NCBI GenBank assembly: GCA_021777135.1
Contig: JAJYDX010000008.1
Location: 1 to 64,000, forward strand
Origin: a bacterium
GTDB lineage: Bacteria > SZUA-79 > Acidulodesulfobacterales > Acidulodesulfobacteraceae
Length of the DNA stretch: 64,000 nt
Direction: 5' to 3'
Part shown: piece after piece, positions 8,428 through 16,654 of the stretch
How the letters are laid out: each line of letters begins with the position of its first letter
Numbering within the stretch: position 1 is the first letter of the stretch
The notes under the pieces: generated by a model
Databases searched by the model: none
Seen by the model: only the letters and a program-made list of their open reading frames with translations
What the model was told of the DNA's origin: nothing
Position numbers and translations under genes: made by a program

Positions 8428-9090
8428 TTGAAAAAAGATAAGATTACCGCAGTTATAGTATTTCTGGTAATAATATTTATCGTTTTCGTATTTGGACTTT
8501 TTGTGGGAAAAAAATTATCCCCTAAAGGCTCAAAAGAAGGAGTAATAAAAGAATCTGCCTTAAAAAATAAAAATAAGACGAATATAGGACAGAATTCCCA
8601 AATACAAAACTCAGTTTCTGAGGATAATATAAAATTTGCGCCTATTTCAAAATTAGCTGCCTTAAAAAAAGGTAAAGTCAAAGCAAAAAAAACCGAAACA
8701 ACAAAAAAACCTCAAAATTCCATATCGGCTAAACCCGTTGCTAAAACTAAAATAGTTTATGTTAAAAAGCCAGTTTACGTGTACAAATATATTACAAAAA
8801 AAGCCCCTGTAAAGAACAGTTCCGCCTCGCCTTTTAATTCAAAAAATTATTTTACCATTCAGGTTGCCGCCCTTTCAAATTACGCTCAGGCTAAAACTCT
8901 TGCCGATAAACTTAATGCTATGGGGTTTTTCGCCTATATAGTTCCTATAAGCGTAGAAGGCAAGAATGGTAAAGCCGTTTATCAGCAGGTTAGAGTAGGT
9001 AAGTTTTCAACCGTTAAAGGAGCTAAATCTGTTGAAAACATAATATCTAAAAAATTTAATGTAAAGCCATACGTAATAAAGGTCGATTAA
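8428..9090 (+). CDS. SPOR-domain membrane protein
   Basis: This is a 220-aa protein with a TTG start, an N-terminal membrane anchor (residues 7-27, GLFVGKKLS at its edge) and a Lys/Ala/Thr-rich periplasmic linker (about 35-140). The C-terminal SPOR domain (about 141-218) contains FTIQVAALSNYAQAK and VRVGKFSTVKGA. SPOR domains bind denuded glycan strands at the septum, so a cell-division or cell-wall role is expected (family knowledge). Related proteins are called FtsN-like or DedD-like, and the exact orthologue cannot be fixed here. The TTG start is supported by AGGA about 10 bases upstream and by its one-base gap from the preceding stop. Confidence 0.87.
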   Translation: MKKDKITAVIVFLVIIFIVFVFGLFVGKKLSPKGSKEGVIKESALKNKNKTNIGQNSQIQNSVSEDNIKFAPISKLAALKKGKVKAKKTETTKKPQNSISAKPVAKTKIVYVKKPVYVYKYITKKAPVKNSSASPFNSKNYFTIQVAALSNYAQAKTLADKLNAMGFFAYIVPISVEGKNGKAVYQQVRVGKFSTVKGAKSVENIISKKFNVKPYVIKVD

Positions 9091-9267
9091 AGGCCGGAAA
9101 GACCATATGCTATTTCTGCCGCGTATAAATGGCATCCGTATAATAAATCTGTAATTTTTCAAAAACACACATACCTCTTAATATCTTCATATCCAAATTT
9201 ATACTTTTAGTATTATAATTAATATATAAATACTTTCTAATGCATATTTAGTATATTTTAAAATTTA

Positions 9268-9296
9268 TTGACATAATTTAATAAATAATATATATT
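9268..9296 (+). promoter_or_regulatory. Sigma-70 promoter of the peroxiredoxin gene
   Basis: A perfect TTGACA (9268-9273) and TATATT (9291-9296, 5/6 of consensus) are separated by 17 bases. The predicted transcription start is near 9303, inside the palindrome described separately. This gives a 5' UTR of about 60 bases. Confidence 0.8.
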
Positions 9297-9318
9297 AAAT
9301 AGTAATCATTACTATTTA
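9296..9318. promoter_or_regulatory. 23-bp palindromic operator (PerR/Fur-like 7-1-7 geometry)
   Basis: Two perfect 11-base arms (left TAAATAGTAAT) flank a single central C at 9307. The core is TAGTAAT-c-ATTACTA, a 7-1-7 inverted repeat. It shares the TAATnATTA centre of known PerR and Fur boxes but differs in the outer positions. It begins at the last base of the -10 and covers the predicted transcription start, the position expected of a repressor site. That a Fur-family peroxide or metal sensor binds it is inferred from this geometry and from the regulated gene. Confidence 0.7.
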
Positions 9319-9363
9319 TTTTTTTTAAAATATTAAAATCCTAAATTTAACGGAGGTATTTTT

Positions 9364-9987
9364 ATGTGCGAAGAAAGTTATGAAGAGTTTGAAATTGCGG
9401 CTATCGGTAAGCCGGTTCCGTCTTTTGGTGAAATTAACACCTATGACCCAAATACAAAAGGATTTGGTAAATTTAGCTTAGAAGAAGCCAAGAAAAATAA
9501 AAAGTGGACTATTCTCGTATTTTATCCTGCCGACTATACTTTCGTGTGTCCGACAGAGCTGGCTGATTATGCCGAGAAACAAGAGGAACTTGAAAAAATG
9601 GGGGCGCAAATTGTTTCGGTAAGCACAGATACGCATTTTGTTCATATGGCATGGCAGAGGGACGAAAAACTTTTGGAAAAAGTAAGGTTTGTGATGGGCG
9701 CAGATCCTACCGGAAGGGTTTCCAGGCTTTTTGACGTTTACGACGAAGAAAGCGGTCTAGCTTTAAGAGGCACTTTTATTATTAATCCCGACGGCGTATT
9801 AGTAGCTTCGGAAGTAAATTTCTTTAATGTAGGAAGAAACGCTGACGAGCTTGTCAGGAAAGTAGAAGCAAACATATATGTATCTAAACATCCGGAAGAA
9901 GTCTGTCCGGCAAAATGGCATAAAGGCGGAAAGACCATTAAGCCAGGACCAGATGTCGTAGGCAAGGTTTACGAATCGTTGAAATAA
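9364..9987 (+). CDS. 2-Cys peroxiredoxin (AhpC/Prx1 type)
   Basis: This thiol peroxidase reduces hydrogen peroxide and organic or peroxynitrite peroxides. The product is 207 aa. The peroxidatic Cys is C62 in the motif YTFVCPTEL, and the resolving Cys is C181 in EEVCPAKW, the arrangement of typical 2-Cys AhpC/Prx1 enzymes. A strong ribosome-binding site (GGAGGT) precedes the ATG. It stands alone behind its own promoter and palindromic operator, consistent with peroxide- or metal-responsive control. No ahpF or rubredoxin gene is adjacent, so the reductant is not shown. Together with the otherwise anaerobic gene content it suggests oxygen tolerance. Confidence 0.93.
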   Translation: MCEESYEEFEIAAIGKPVPSFGEINTYDPNTKGFGKFSLEEAKKNKKWTILVFYPADYTFVCPTELADYAEKQEELEKMGAQIVSVSTDTHFVHMAWQRDEKLLEKVRFVMGADPTGRVSRLFDVYDEESGLALRGTFIINPDGVLVASEVNFFNVGRNADELVRKVEANIYVSKHPEEVCPAKWHKGGKTIKPGPDVVGKVYESLK

Positions 9988-10031
9988 AGCGCGGTTCTGG
10001 CATTTTTAGCCGACATCAATGCAAGGACAAT

Positions 10032-10179
10032 ATAAAAACTGAATTCCCGCCTGCGCTGGAATGACGGTGCAGTGATTTAACTTTTTAAAAAATTTGTTAT
10101 TCCTGTATATCCTTTTGCCTGCTTTTATCAAAGCATATCTTTGATGCAGGCAAAAGATGACGGGAGTCCAGTTTTATAA
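10032..10179. repeat. Imperfect inverted-repeat element, MITE-like
   Basis: About 150 bases bounded by imperfect inverted repeats: left ATAAAAACTGAATTCCCG, right (reverse complement) ATAAAACTGGACTCCCG. The left end contains an ATTCC...GGAATGACG dyad of the kind common in dispersed bacterial repeats, and the centre holds the long hairpin listed separately. It has no coding capacity. It lies between the convergent peroxiredoxin and purC genes. Only one copy was noticed here, so mobility is unproven. Confidence 0.45.
10112..10156. terminator. Long hairpin between convergent genes
   Basis: Perfect 11-base arms (CTTTTGCCTGC at 10112-10122, complement at 10146-10156) enclose a second 7-base stem (ATCAAAG/CTTTGAT). 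It may end transcription from both the peroxiredoxin and purC sides, but there is no good T-tract. It may equally be just the core of the repeat element. Confidence 0.4.
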
Positions 10180-10228
10180 TACGCCAAGAGAATTCAAATA
10201 TTTTCTAATGCAAAATTAAAGACTTATC

Positions 10229-10957
10229 TTATATATTGGACGTAATGTCGTAAACGCGCTTATATGCTTCTTCCACGCCCCCCAGGTCGCGTCTGAATCT
10301 GTCTTTGTCGACCTTTTCAAGAGTTATCTTATCCCATAGCCTCATGGTATCAGGAGTAATTTCATCGGCTAAAAGGACTTTTCCGTTTAAGATTCCGAAT
10401 TCAAGTTTGTAATCCACAAGTAATAGGCCGTTTTTGTCGAAAAAATCTTTTAAAATTTCATTTATATTTAAGGCTATTTTTTTAGCTTCTTCCACGTCTT
10501 TTGTTTCTCCTAGGTCGAATGCTTTTACGTAGGTTTCGTTAATCATCGGGTCCCCTAGCTCATCGCTTTTAAAATAAAGCTCCACAACGGGGGAAAGTAG
10601 TTTTACCCCTTCTTCAACGCCCATTTTTTTAGCAAGGCTTCCCGCGGTAAAGTTTCTTACCACGAATTCTACCGGAAACATTTTTAGGTGATGCACCAGC
10701 ATTTCTCTTTCAGACAAATTTTCGATAAAATGGCTATCGATTCCTTTGCTTTTTAAAAGTTTAAATAAAGAAGAGGAAATGGCGTTGTTGAATTCACCTT
10801 TTTTCATTATTGTTCCCTTTTTTTGCCCGTTAAAAGCCGTTGCGTCGTCTTTAAAGTAGGTTACAAGCCTGCTCTCGTCGTTTCCGTAAAAGTAAAGGAT
10901 TTTAGCTTTACCTTCGTAAATTTTTTTAAAGCCTTTTTCTTCCGAAATGTTTTTCAT
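10229..10957 (-). CDS. purC: SAICAR synthase (phosphoribosylaminoimidazole-succinocarboxamide synthase)
   Basis: PurC ligates aspartate to CAIR in de novo purine synthesis. The product is about 242 aa, standard for the family. Motifs seen: KKIYEGKAKILY at the N-terminus, FKDDATAFNG, the PVEFVVRNFTAGS segment, and a C-terminal DEITPDTMRLWD. I place the start at the ATG at 10957 because GGGAGG lies 5 bases before it; the in-frame GTG at 10963 overlaps that site. No other pur genes are adjacent. It is divergent from tonB. Confidence 0.94.
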   Translation of the reverse strand: MKNISEEKGFKKIYEGKAKILYFYGNDESRLVTYFKDDATAFNGQKKGTIMKKGEFNNAISSSLFKLLKSKGIDSHFIENLSEREMLVHHLKMFPVEFVVRNFTAGSLAKKMGVEEGVKLLSPVVELYFKSDELGDPMINETYVKAFDLGETKDVEEAKKIALNINEILKDFFDKNGLLLVDYKLEFGILNGKVLLADEITPDTMRLWDKITLEKVDKDRFRRDLGGVEEAYKRVYDITSNI

Positions 10958-11078
10958 AAACACCTCCCATGTTTATAAAATTTAGTTAATTTAATATATA
11001 TAATTTTAAAACTAAAATGATTTTAAATCAATTTAAAATAATGTAAAATATGTTAAAGTAGCATAAATTTTTATTAAT

Positions 11079-11933
11079 ATGAAAAAAAATAAAGTACTTA
11101 TATATGCGGTTATCATATCTATAGCAATTCACTCGGCGCTGATTTTGCTGTTGCTGAAATACGATAATGGACATAAGAAATCTAAAAAAACTCACAAATA
11201 TACAAAGCCTATTCTGGTTGAGCCTTATAAATTCATTAAAAATCTAGAAAAATTAAAAATTAAAAATCCAAAATACGCCAGTTTAAAACCGCATTATGCC
11301 CGAAAAAATACCAGGTTGAACGCACCCCATTCTTTCAGTAATCCATCGTCAGCCCCGGTTCCATATACTCCGCCGGCGCCTTTTCAACGAAATTTTGCCA
11401 ATAATTACAGGCGCAGGATGCCGGCTCCGAAATATCGCAGGATTATGAGCAGTTCCCATATAGTGTCTAATGATGTAAATACCAGTCCCAGGCAAAACCG
11501 TAGATTGAGCAATCTTTTTCCAATGGGTAAATTTTTTAATCAAGCTTCGCCTAATCAAAAAGGGGCCGGAATAAAGAACCCGTCCCTCGGGGTAAAATCA
11601 GCTACGGTCAATCTAAATACCACCACGATAAAATATGCGTCATATTTGCTTCACGTTAAAAATAAAATAGAAAACGTATGGGAATATCCTTATAAAGCCA
11701 GAAGAGAAGGTATGTCAGGCATTCTGGTAATCGAGTTTTCTATTAATAAAAACGGTTCTATTTACGAGGTCCGTATTCTAAGGTCTTCTGGAAAAAAAAT
11801 TTTAGACAATGCCGCGGTTCAAGCTATATACAATGCCGCGAGATATAATCCCTTTCCTCATTATTGGACTATAAGCAGGCTTAATATAATAGGAACTTTT
11901 ATTTACAGGCTTTCAGGATTTTACGTTTATTGA
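11079..11933 (+). CDS. TonB-family energy transducer
   Basis: This is a 284-aa protein with a short cytoplasmic start and one membrane anchor (about residues 6-25, containing a conserved-type His in AIHSALILLLL). A long basic, Pro- and Asn-rich periplasmic spacer (about 35-185) leads to a C-terminal TonB/TolA-type domain (about 190-282) with YPYKARREGMSG, VIEFSINKNGS, ILRSSGKKILDNAA and NPFP. Such proteins transmit proton-motive force to outer-membrane transporters. exbB/exbD and a receptor are not in the window, so the substrate is unknown. No Shine-Dalgarno is visible before the ATG. Confidence 0.85.
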   Translation: MKKNKVLIYAVIISIAIHSALILLLLKYDNGHKKSKKTHKYTKPILVEPYKFIKNLEKLKIKNPKYASLKPHYARKNTRLNAPHSFSNPSSAPVPYTPPAPFQRNFANNYRRRMPAPKYRRIMSSSHIVSNDVNTSPRQNRRLSNLFPMGKFFNQASPNQKGAGIKNPSLGVKSATVNLNTTTIKYASYLLHVKNKIENVWEYPYKARREGMSGILVIEFSINKNGSIYEVRILRSSGKKILDNAAVQAIYNAARYNPFPHYWTISRLNIIGTFIYRLSGFYVY

Positions 11934-12010
11934 CCGGCTTAACTTTATTTACATATGCAATGTTATAACGTATAATTAGAATTAATTTTTTGAAAAGGAG
12001 ACCTTGCTAT

Positions 12011-13327
12011 ATGAATATATCTATAATCGGCACTGGTTACGTAGGCTTGGTTACCGGAGTATGCCTTGCGGATTCAGGTAATACGGTTTACTGTGTCGAT
12101 AACGATGAAAGCAAGATAAAATCTTTAAAAACCGGAGTAATTCCTATATACGAACCTGGACTTAAAGAACTGGCAGACAAAAACGTAAAATTAAACAGGC
12201 TTTATTTTACTAAGGATATCAGAGAGGCTTTGAAAAAAACAGATGTGGTATTTATAGCCGTCGGTACCCCGCCGCTTGATAACGGCGAGGCGGATTTATC
12301 CAACGTCTTTAATACGGCAGAATGTATCGCGGATTCCATAGACTGTTTTAAAACCGTTGTGGTTAAAAGCACCGTTCCTGTAGGGACGTGCAGGAAAATT
12401 GAACGTATAATCTCTAAAAAGACAAAAAACTTTTGCGTAGCGTCTAATCCGGAATTTTTAAAAGAAGGCGCGGCTATAGACGATTTTCAAAGACCGGACA
12501 GGATAGTAGTAGGAATAAATCTTAAAAAAGACAACAAGAAAGAGTCCGCAACTGCAAAAGCTATTATGGACGAAATTTACGAACCGTTCGTAAGAACAGG
12601 AGCGCCAATCTATTATATGGATACAAATTCTTCGGAATTAACCAAGTATGCCGCAAATGCCATGCTTGCGTTAAGAATAACCTTTATGAACGAAATCGCA
12701 AATGTATGCTCGCTGACGGGGGCTGACGTCGATAATGTCAGAATAGGCATAGGTTCGGATAAAAGAATAGGCAAATCTTTTTTGTTTCCGGGGATAGGTT
12801 ACGGCGGCAGCTGTTTTCCGAAAGACGTAAAAGCACTATATCAAACTGCTAAAGGAAAAAATTATGAGTTTAAATTGCTTAAAGCCGTCGACGAAGTTAA
12901 CGTGTCGCAAAAAGAGCTTCTCGTTGATTTGATATTAAAATATTTTAAAGGAGATATAGAGGGCAAGACTTTTGCACTGTGGGGTTTATCGTTTAAGCCT
13001 AAAACAGACGATATAAGAGAGGCGCCGTCGTTGGTTATAATATCTAAACTTCTTTCTTACGGAGCTAAAATAAAGGCATATGATCCGGCAGCTATGGACA
13101 ACGTAAAAAAAATATTTTCGGAGATAGAATATGCAAACGATATGTATTCTGCCCTTAAAGGTTCGGACGGACTGATTATAGCGACGGAGTGGAATGATTT
13201 TAGAACTCCGGATTTAGATAAAATTAAGGATGCTTTAAACGAGCCGGTCATATTTGACGGAAGAAATATTTACGATAAAACAAAAATGTCGGAAAACCGT
13301 TTTAATTACTATTCTGTAGGGAGGTAA
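12011..13327 (+). CDS. ugd: UDP-glucose/GDP-mannose dehydrogenase family, probable UDP-glucose 6-dehydrogenase
   Basis: This enzyme oxidises UDP-glucose to UDP-glucuronate with two NAD+. The 438-aa product starts with the Rossmann motif IIGTGYVGLVTG. It has VKSTVPVGT, NPEFLKEGAA, the catalytic Cys in GGSCFPKD, and the C-terminal domain with LWGLSFKPKTDDIREAPS. The ATG at 12011 follows AAGGAG by 10 bases; an in-frame TTG at 11990 lies before that site and is rejected. manC begins 7 bases after its stop, so the pair probably supplies sugar nucleotides for polysaccharide. Because manC is adjacent, a GDP-mannose dehydrogenase is a possible alternative. Confidence 0.88.
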   Translation: MNISIIGTGYVGLVTGVCLADSGNTVYCVDNDESKIKSLKTGVIPIYEPGLKELADKNVKLNRLYFTKDIREALKKTDVVFIAVGTPPLDNGEADLSNVFNTAECIADSIDCFKTVVVKSTVPVGTCRKIERIISKKTKNFCVASNPEFLKEGAAIDDFQRPDRIVVGINLKKDNKKESATAKAIMDEIYEPFVRTGAPIYYMDTNSSELTKYAANAMLALRITFMNEIANVCSLTGADVDNVRIGIGSDKRIGKSFLFPGIGYGGSCFPKDVKALYQTAKGKNYEFKLLKAVDEVNVSQKELLVDLILKYFKGDIEGKTFALWGLSFKPKTDDIREAPSLVIISKLLSYGAKIKAYDPAAMDNVKKIFSEIEYANDMYSALKGSDGLIIATEWNDFRTPDLDKIKDALNEPVIFDGRNIYDKTKMSENRFNYYSVGR

Positions 13328-13334
13328 ATTTATC

Positions 13335-14771
13335 TTGACATTGACTAACGTCATTCTGTGCGGTGGAAGCGGTACCAGGCTTTGGCCTATATCTAGAACT
13401 TGTTTTCCAAAGCAGTTTTATAAATTTATTAACGGCATGTCTTTGTTTCAGCTTACGGTACTGCGGAATAAAGCCTTTTGCGATAATTTTTTAATAGTTA
13501 CCAACAAAGACCAGTATTTTATAGCCCTTGACCAGCTTGAGGAAATAGGCATTAAAGACTGCAGGTTTATTCTAGAACCAGTTCCCAGAAACACCGCCGC
13601 GGCAGTCGCGCTTTCGTGCTTTGATGCTCTTAAAAACGCTTCGGATGCCCTTTTTATTACCCCGTCAGACCATCTTATTAAAAACGAAGACGCATACAGG
13701 AATGTCATAGATGCCGGAAAACTGGAGGCTGCGAAAGGGGGTATAATTATGTTCGGCATAAAACCGTCATATCCGGAAACCGGTTACGGATATATCGAAA
13801 CAGATAATCAACCGGAAAGCTCTAAGATATATAACGATAAATATATATCAGTATCGGATGTCTTGTCGTTTAAAGAAAAACCTGATGCTGAAACTGCTGC
13901 GGAATATATAAAAAAAGGTAACTTCTACTGGAACAGCGGTATGCTTTTATTTAATCCTGAAATAATGTTGGAAGAACTTAAAACTTTGTGTCCATCCATT
14001 TACGAAAATTCTGCCGCCGCTTATAATAACGCATCTATAGACGGGCAAATGATAAGGGTTAAGGAAATGGATATGCTTAAAATAGAAGAAAATTCTATAG
14101 ATTTTGCACTTTTGGAAAAAACCAAGTCCGTAAGAGCTGTGAAGTCAAATTTAGAATGGTCTGACCTAGGCAATTTCGATTCTATTTATAAAGAACTTGA
14201 AAAAGACGAAAACAATAATGCCGTAAATTCTAAAGGTGATATCGTCGGCATTAATTCTAAAAATAATTTGATAATGTCCGGCGGTAAAATGATTGCCGCC
14301 ATAGACGTAGAAGATTTGATTATCATAAATACCGACGATGCAGTTTTAATATCCAAAAAAGGCTCTTCCCAAAACGTAAAAAAAATAGTCGAAGAATTAA
14401 AAAACAGGAATTCTGAATTACATACGCATCACCTAACCGTCCACAGACCATGGGGCTCTTACACCGTACTGCTTGAATCCGCTCTTTATAAACTTAAAAA
14501 GATTTCGGTAAAACCAGGCGCCAAACTTTCGCTTCAAAAGCACTTTCACAGGTCTGAACACTGGATAGTCACGAGTGGAACTGCCATAGTTACGGTAGGC
14601 GATAAAGAAACGATTTTAAAAGCAAACGAATCTACTTATATTCCTATGGGTTTTGTTCACAGGCTAGAAAATCCGGGCTTAATTCCGCTGGTAATTATAG
14701 AAGCACAGGTAGGGGAATACCTAAAAGAGGACGATATAGTAAGGTTTGAAGACGATTATAACAGGCTGTAA
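13335..14771 (+). CDS. manC: Mannose-1-phosphate guanylyltransferase / mannose-6-phosphate isomerase
   Basis: This bifunctional enzyme makes GDP-mannose. The 478-aa product has an N-terminal nucleotidyltransferase domain (LCGGSGTRLWPISR, FKEKPD, FYWNSGMLLF) and a C-terminal cupin isomerase domain (about 370-475) with RPWGSYTVL and the metal-binding LQKHFHRSEHW. Length and order match ManC/AlgA type II. The start is a TTG at 13335 with AGGGAGGT about 9 bases upstream, a site that overlaps the end of ugd. A second TTG two codons on is a minor alternative. The pair with ugd points to exopolysaccharide or LPS precursor supply. Confidence 0.93.
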   Translation: MTLTNVILCGGSGTRLWPISRTCFPKQFYKFINGMSLFQLTVLRNKAFCDNFLIVTNKDQYFIALDQLEEIGIKDCRFILEPVPRNTAAAVALSCFDALKNASDALFITPSDHLIKNEDAYRNVIDAGKLEAAKGGIIMFGIKPSYPETGYGYIETDNQPESSKIYNDKYISVSDVLSFKEKPDAETAAEYIKKGNFYWNSGMLLFNPEIMLEELKTLCPSIYENSAAAYNNASIDGQMIRVKEMDMLKIEENSIDFALLEKTKSVRAVKSNLEWSDLGNFDSIYKELEKDENNNAVNSKGDIVGINSKNNLIMSGGKMIAAIDVEDLIIINTDDAVLISKKGSSQNVKKIVEELKNRNSELHTHHLTVHRPWGSYTVLLESALYKLKKISVKPGAKLSLQKHFHRSEHWIVTSGTAIVTVGDKETILKANESTYIPMGFVHRLENPGLIPLVIIEAQVGEYLKEDDIVRFEDDYNRL

Positions 14772-14836
14772 TACAATACAACATTAAAATTTATACTATG
14801 CGTAAAATTTACGTTAAACGCAAAAAAATTAATTCT

Positions 14837-15097
14837 TTATAAGTTGAATTCCGATTCGTAAATTTCTAAATTTTCTTTTATTCCGTCTAATTCATACTTT
14901 TCATTATTATATTCGCAATATCCTTCAAGCAGTAGCGATGCGGCGACGTTTTTATTCCTTGTTAGGAATATATGGACGGATAGCGGGTCGATAATATTAT
15001 TAAGAGATATTATAGACGCGTTGCCTTTTGAGTTTTTGCTGAAAAATTGACGCAGTAACTCCCCTGTTTGACGGTCTTTAATGCCGTAGTATTTCAT
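14837..15097 (-). CDS. Small hypothetical protein
   Basis: This 86-aa frame is the only substantial one between manC and the tRNA. It begins MKYYGIKDRQTGELLRQFF and has mixed, soluble-looking composition with no membrane segment or Cys motif. It has a weak ribosome-binding region. It lies downstream of tRNA-fMet on the same strand and converges on manC. I do not recognise the family. The balanced amino-acid composition favours a real gene over noise. Confidence 0.5.
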   Translation of the reverse strand: MKYYGIKDRQTGELLRQFFSKNSKGNASIISLNNIIDPLSVHIFLTRNKNVAASLLLEGYCEYNNEKYELDGIKENLEIYESEFNL

Positions 15098-15143
15098 ATT
15101 TATATGTATTTATTTACTTCTAAGGTTATATAGGATTTTTAAT

Positions 15144-15220
<77 letters not shown>

Positions 15221-15249
15221 ATAATTATTTGCATATATTTAACTTAACT

Positions 15250-15278
15250 ATTGTATACTCTAATTAATTATATTGCAA
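15250..15278 (-). promoter_or_regulatory. Promoter for tRNA-fMet
   Basis: On the minus strand, TTGCAA (15273-15278) and TACAAT (15250-15255) are separated by 17 bases. The predicted start is about 20 bases before the tRNA 5' end at 15220. Confidence 0.6.
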
Positions 15279-15308
15279 GCTTATTTATTAGTATTTCTTA
15301 AAATCTCC

Positions 15309-15337
15309 TTGATTTTTTCCGTCCGATTTATCATAAT
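15309..15337 (+). promoter_or_regulatory. Promoter of the gcv operon
   Basis: TTGATT (15309-15314) and CATAAT (15332-15337) are separated by 17 bases. The -10 is embedded in the palindrome at 15327-15343. The predicted start is near 15344, giving a leader of about 70 bases. Confidence 0.6.
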
Positions 15338-15343
15338 GATAAA
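15327..15343. promoter_or_regulatory. 17-bp palindromic operator over the gcv -10
   Basis: A perfect 8-1-8 palindrome: TTTATCAT, centre A at 15335, then ATGATAAA. Covering the -10 element is a typical repressor position. The sequence resembles metal-sensor boxes in its 7-1-7 core TTATCAT-a-ATGATAA, but the cognate regulator is unknown. Confidence 0.6.
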
Positions 15344-15412
15344 ATAAACTAACACAGAAATATTAATTTGATTTATCGTATTATATTTGCGCGGAGGTGC
15401 AGAATTATTACT

Positions 15413-16585
15413 ATGGATACTGCCGAAACAAAAAAAACTCCATTATACGACGAACATAATAAAATGGGGGCAAAGATTGTTTCGTTTGCCGGTTTTTTCA
15501 TGCCCCTATATTATAAAAGTATAATAGAAGAACATTTAAACGTAAGAAATAATTCCGGAATCTTCGATATAAGCCATATGGGAGAAATAACTATAAAAGG
15601 CAAGGATGCCGCCGGTTTCGTTGATTATGTTTTTACCGCCGACGTTTCCAAAATAGGCAACGGAGAAATAGTATATTCCCTAATTTTAAATGAAAAAGGC
15701 GGCATAATAGACGACGTTACCGTTTTTAAATTTTCTGATAGCGAATATATGGTCGTTGTCAATGCGGCAAACACTCAAAAGGATTTTTCGTGGCTTCGTT
15801 ATATGCAGTCTGAATTTCAAAAAAATAATAAAGAAGTTTTGGTAGAAAATATTAGCGATGGAGTAGGGCTGCTTTCCGTTCAGGGACCCAAATCAAGGGA
15901 TTTGGTTTATCCGCTTATAAGCGAAGCCGTCAAAATAGGAAAATGCGGGTTGTTCGATTTTAGTTTTAAACCTAAACAGGTAAAAGATTTAAAGCATTTT
16001 GAATTTAGTTGCGCCGAATTCAAAGATTCTGGAATAGAGGCGTTAATATCAAGAAGCGGTTATACAGGAGAGTTTGGATTTGAAATATTCGTATCGGCAG
16101 AAAAAACGGTTGCATTATGGAATTTTCTTTTGAAAAATTCTAATCTGTCTAATCTTCTTCCCGTCGGTCTGGGCGCAAGGGATACCCTTAGGTTCGAGGC
16201 GGCTTTGCCTCTTTACGGGCACGAACTCGACGAAACAATAAACCCTTACGATGCCGGACTTGAAAAGTATCTTTCGGAATCTAAAGACTTTGTAGGGAAA
16301 GAATCGTTAAAAAATGTTAAAAGCAAAGAAAAAAGATTGATATTCTTTAAAATGACCGGCAAACAGATACCCAGGCATTCACAGAGAATACTTGACGAAA
16401 ACCTGAAGCCTATAGGTTGCATAGCAAGCGGAACTTACAGTCCTTCAAATAAGTTTTCCATAGGCAGCGCCTATATTTCAGATGCGGGCGTAAACCCTTC
16501 TTTTTTGAAAAATTTTTTTATAGACATAAGAGGAAATTTCGAAAAAGCCGAAGTCGTATTGCCGCCTTTTCACAAAAAACATTAA
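15413..16585 (+). CDS. gcvT: Glycine cleavage system T protein (aminomethyltransferase)
   Basis: GcvT transfers the methylene group from lipoyl-bound aminomethyl on GcvH to tetrahydrofolate and releases ammonia. The product from 15413 is 390 aa. It shows SGIFDISHMGEI, the folate-binding region, SRSGYTGEFGFEI, and GLGARDTLRFEAALPLYGHEL. It is slightly long because of an insert around residues 190-205. The ATG at 15413 is 15 bases from the GGAGG at 15393-15397, an unusually long spacing. An in-frame ATT at 15404 has better spacing, so a non-standard start cannot be excluded; the TTG at 15368 precedes the site. It is first in the gcvT-H-PA-PB operon. Confidence 0.93.
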   Translation: MDTAETKKTPLYDEHNKMGAKIVSFAGFFMPLYYKSIIEEHLNVRNNSGIFDISHMGEITIKGKDAAGFVDYVFTADVSKIGNGEIVYSLILNEKGGIIDDVTVFKFSDSEYMVVVNAANTQKDFSWLRYMQSEFQKNNKEVLVENISDGVGLLSVQGPKSRDLVYPLISEAVKIGKCGLFDFSFKPKQVKDLKHFEFSCAEFKDSGIEALISRSGYTGEFGFEIFVSAEKTVALWNFLLKNSNLSNLLPVGLGARDTLRFEAALPLYGHELDETINPYDAGLEKYLSESKDFVGKESLKNVKSKEKRLIFFKMTGKQIPRHSQRILDENLKPIGCIASGTYSPSNKFSIGSAYISDAGVNPSFLKNFFIDIRGNFEKAEVVLPPFHKKH

Positions 16586-16654
16586 AACCGGTTTTAAATA
16601 TATCTAAATAAATAAAATTACATATTTAATTTAATAAATATTAAGGGGTTAAAA

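Noticed and set aside
8097-8681. 194-aa minus-strand frame opposite the small Cys gene and SPOR gene
   Set aside because: It has hydrophobic, low-order composition with no motif, overlaps two better-supported + strand genes, and lacks a ribosome-binding site.
9091-9267. Possible gene remnant after the SPOR gene
   Set aside because: The short frames here are under 20 codons and show no family resemblance; treated as intergenic.
14799-14811. CGTAAA-a-TTTACG palindrome after manC
   Set aside because: A short 6-1-6 dyad without T-tract or promoter context; in AT-rich sequence it may be chance.
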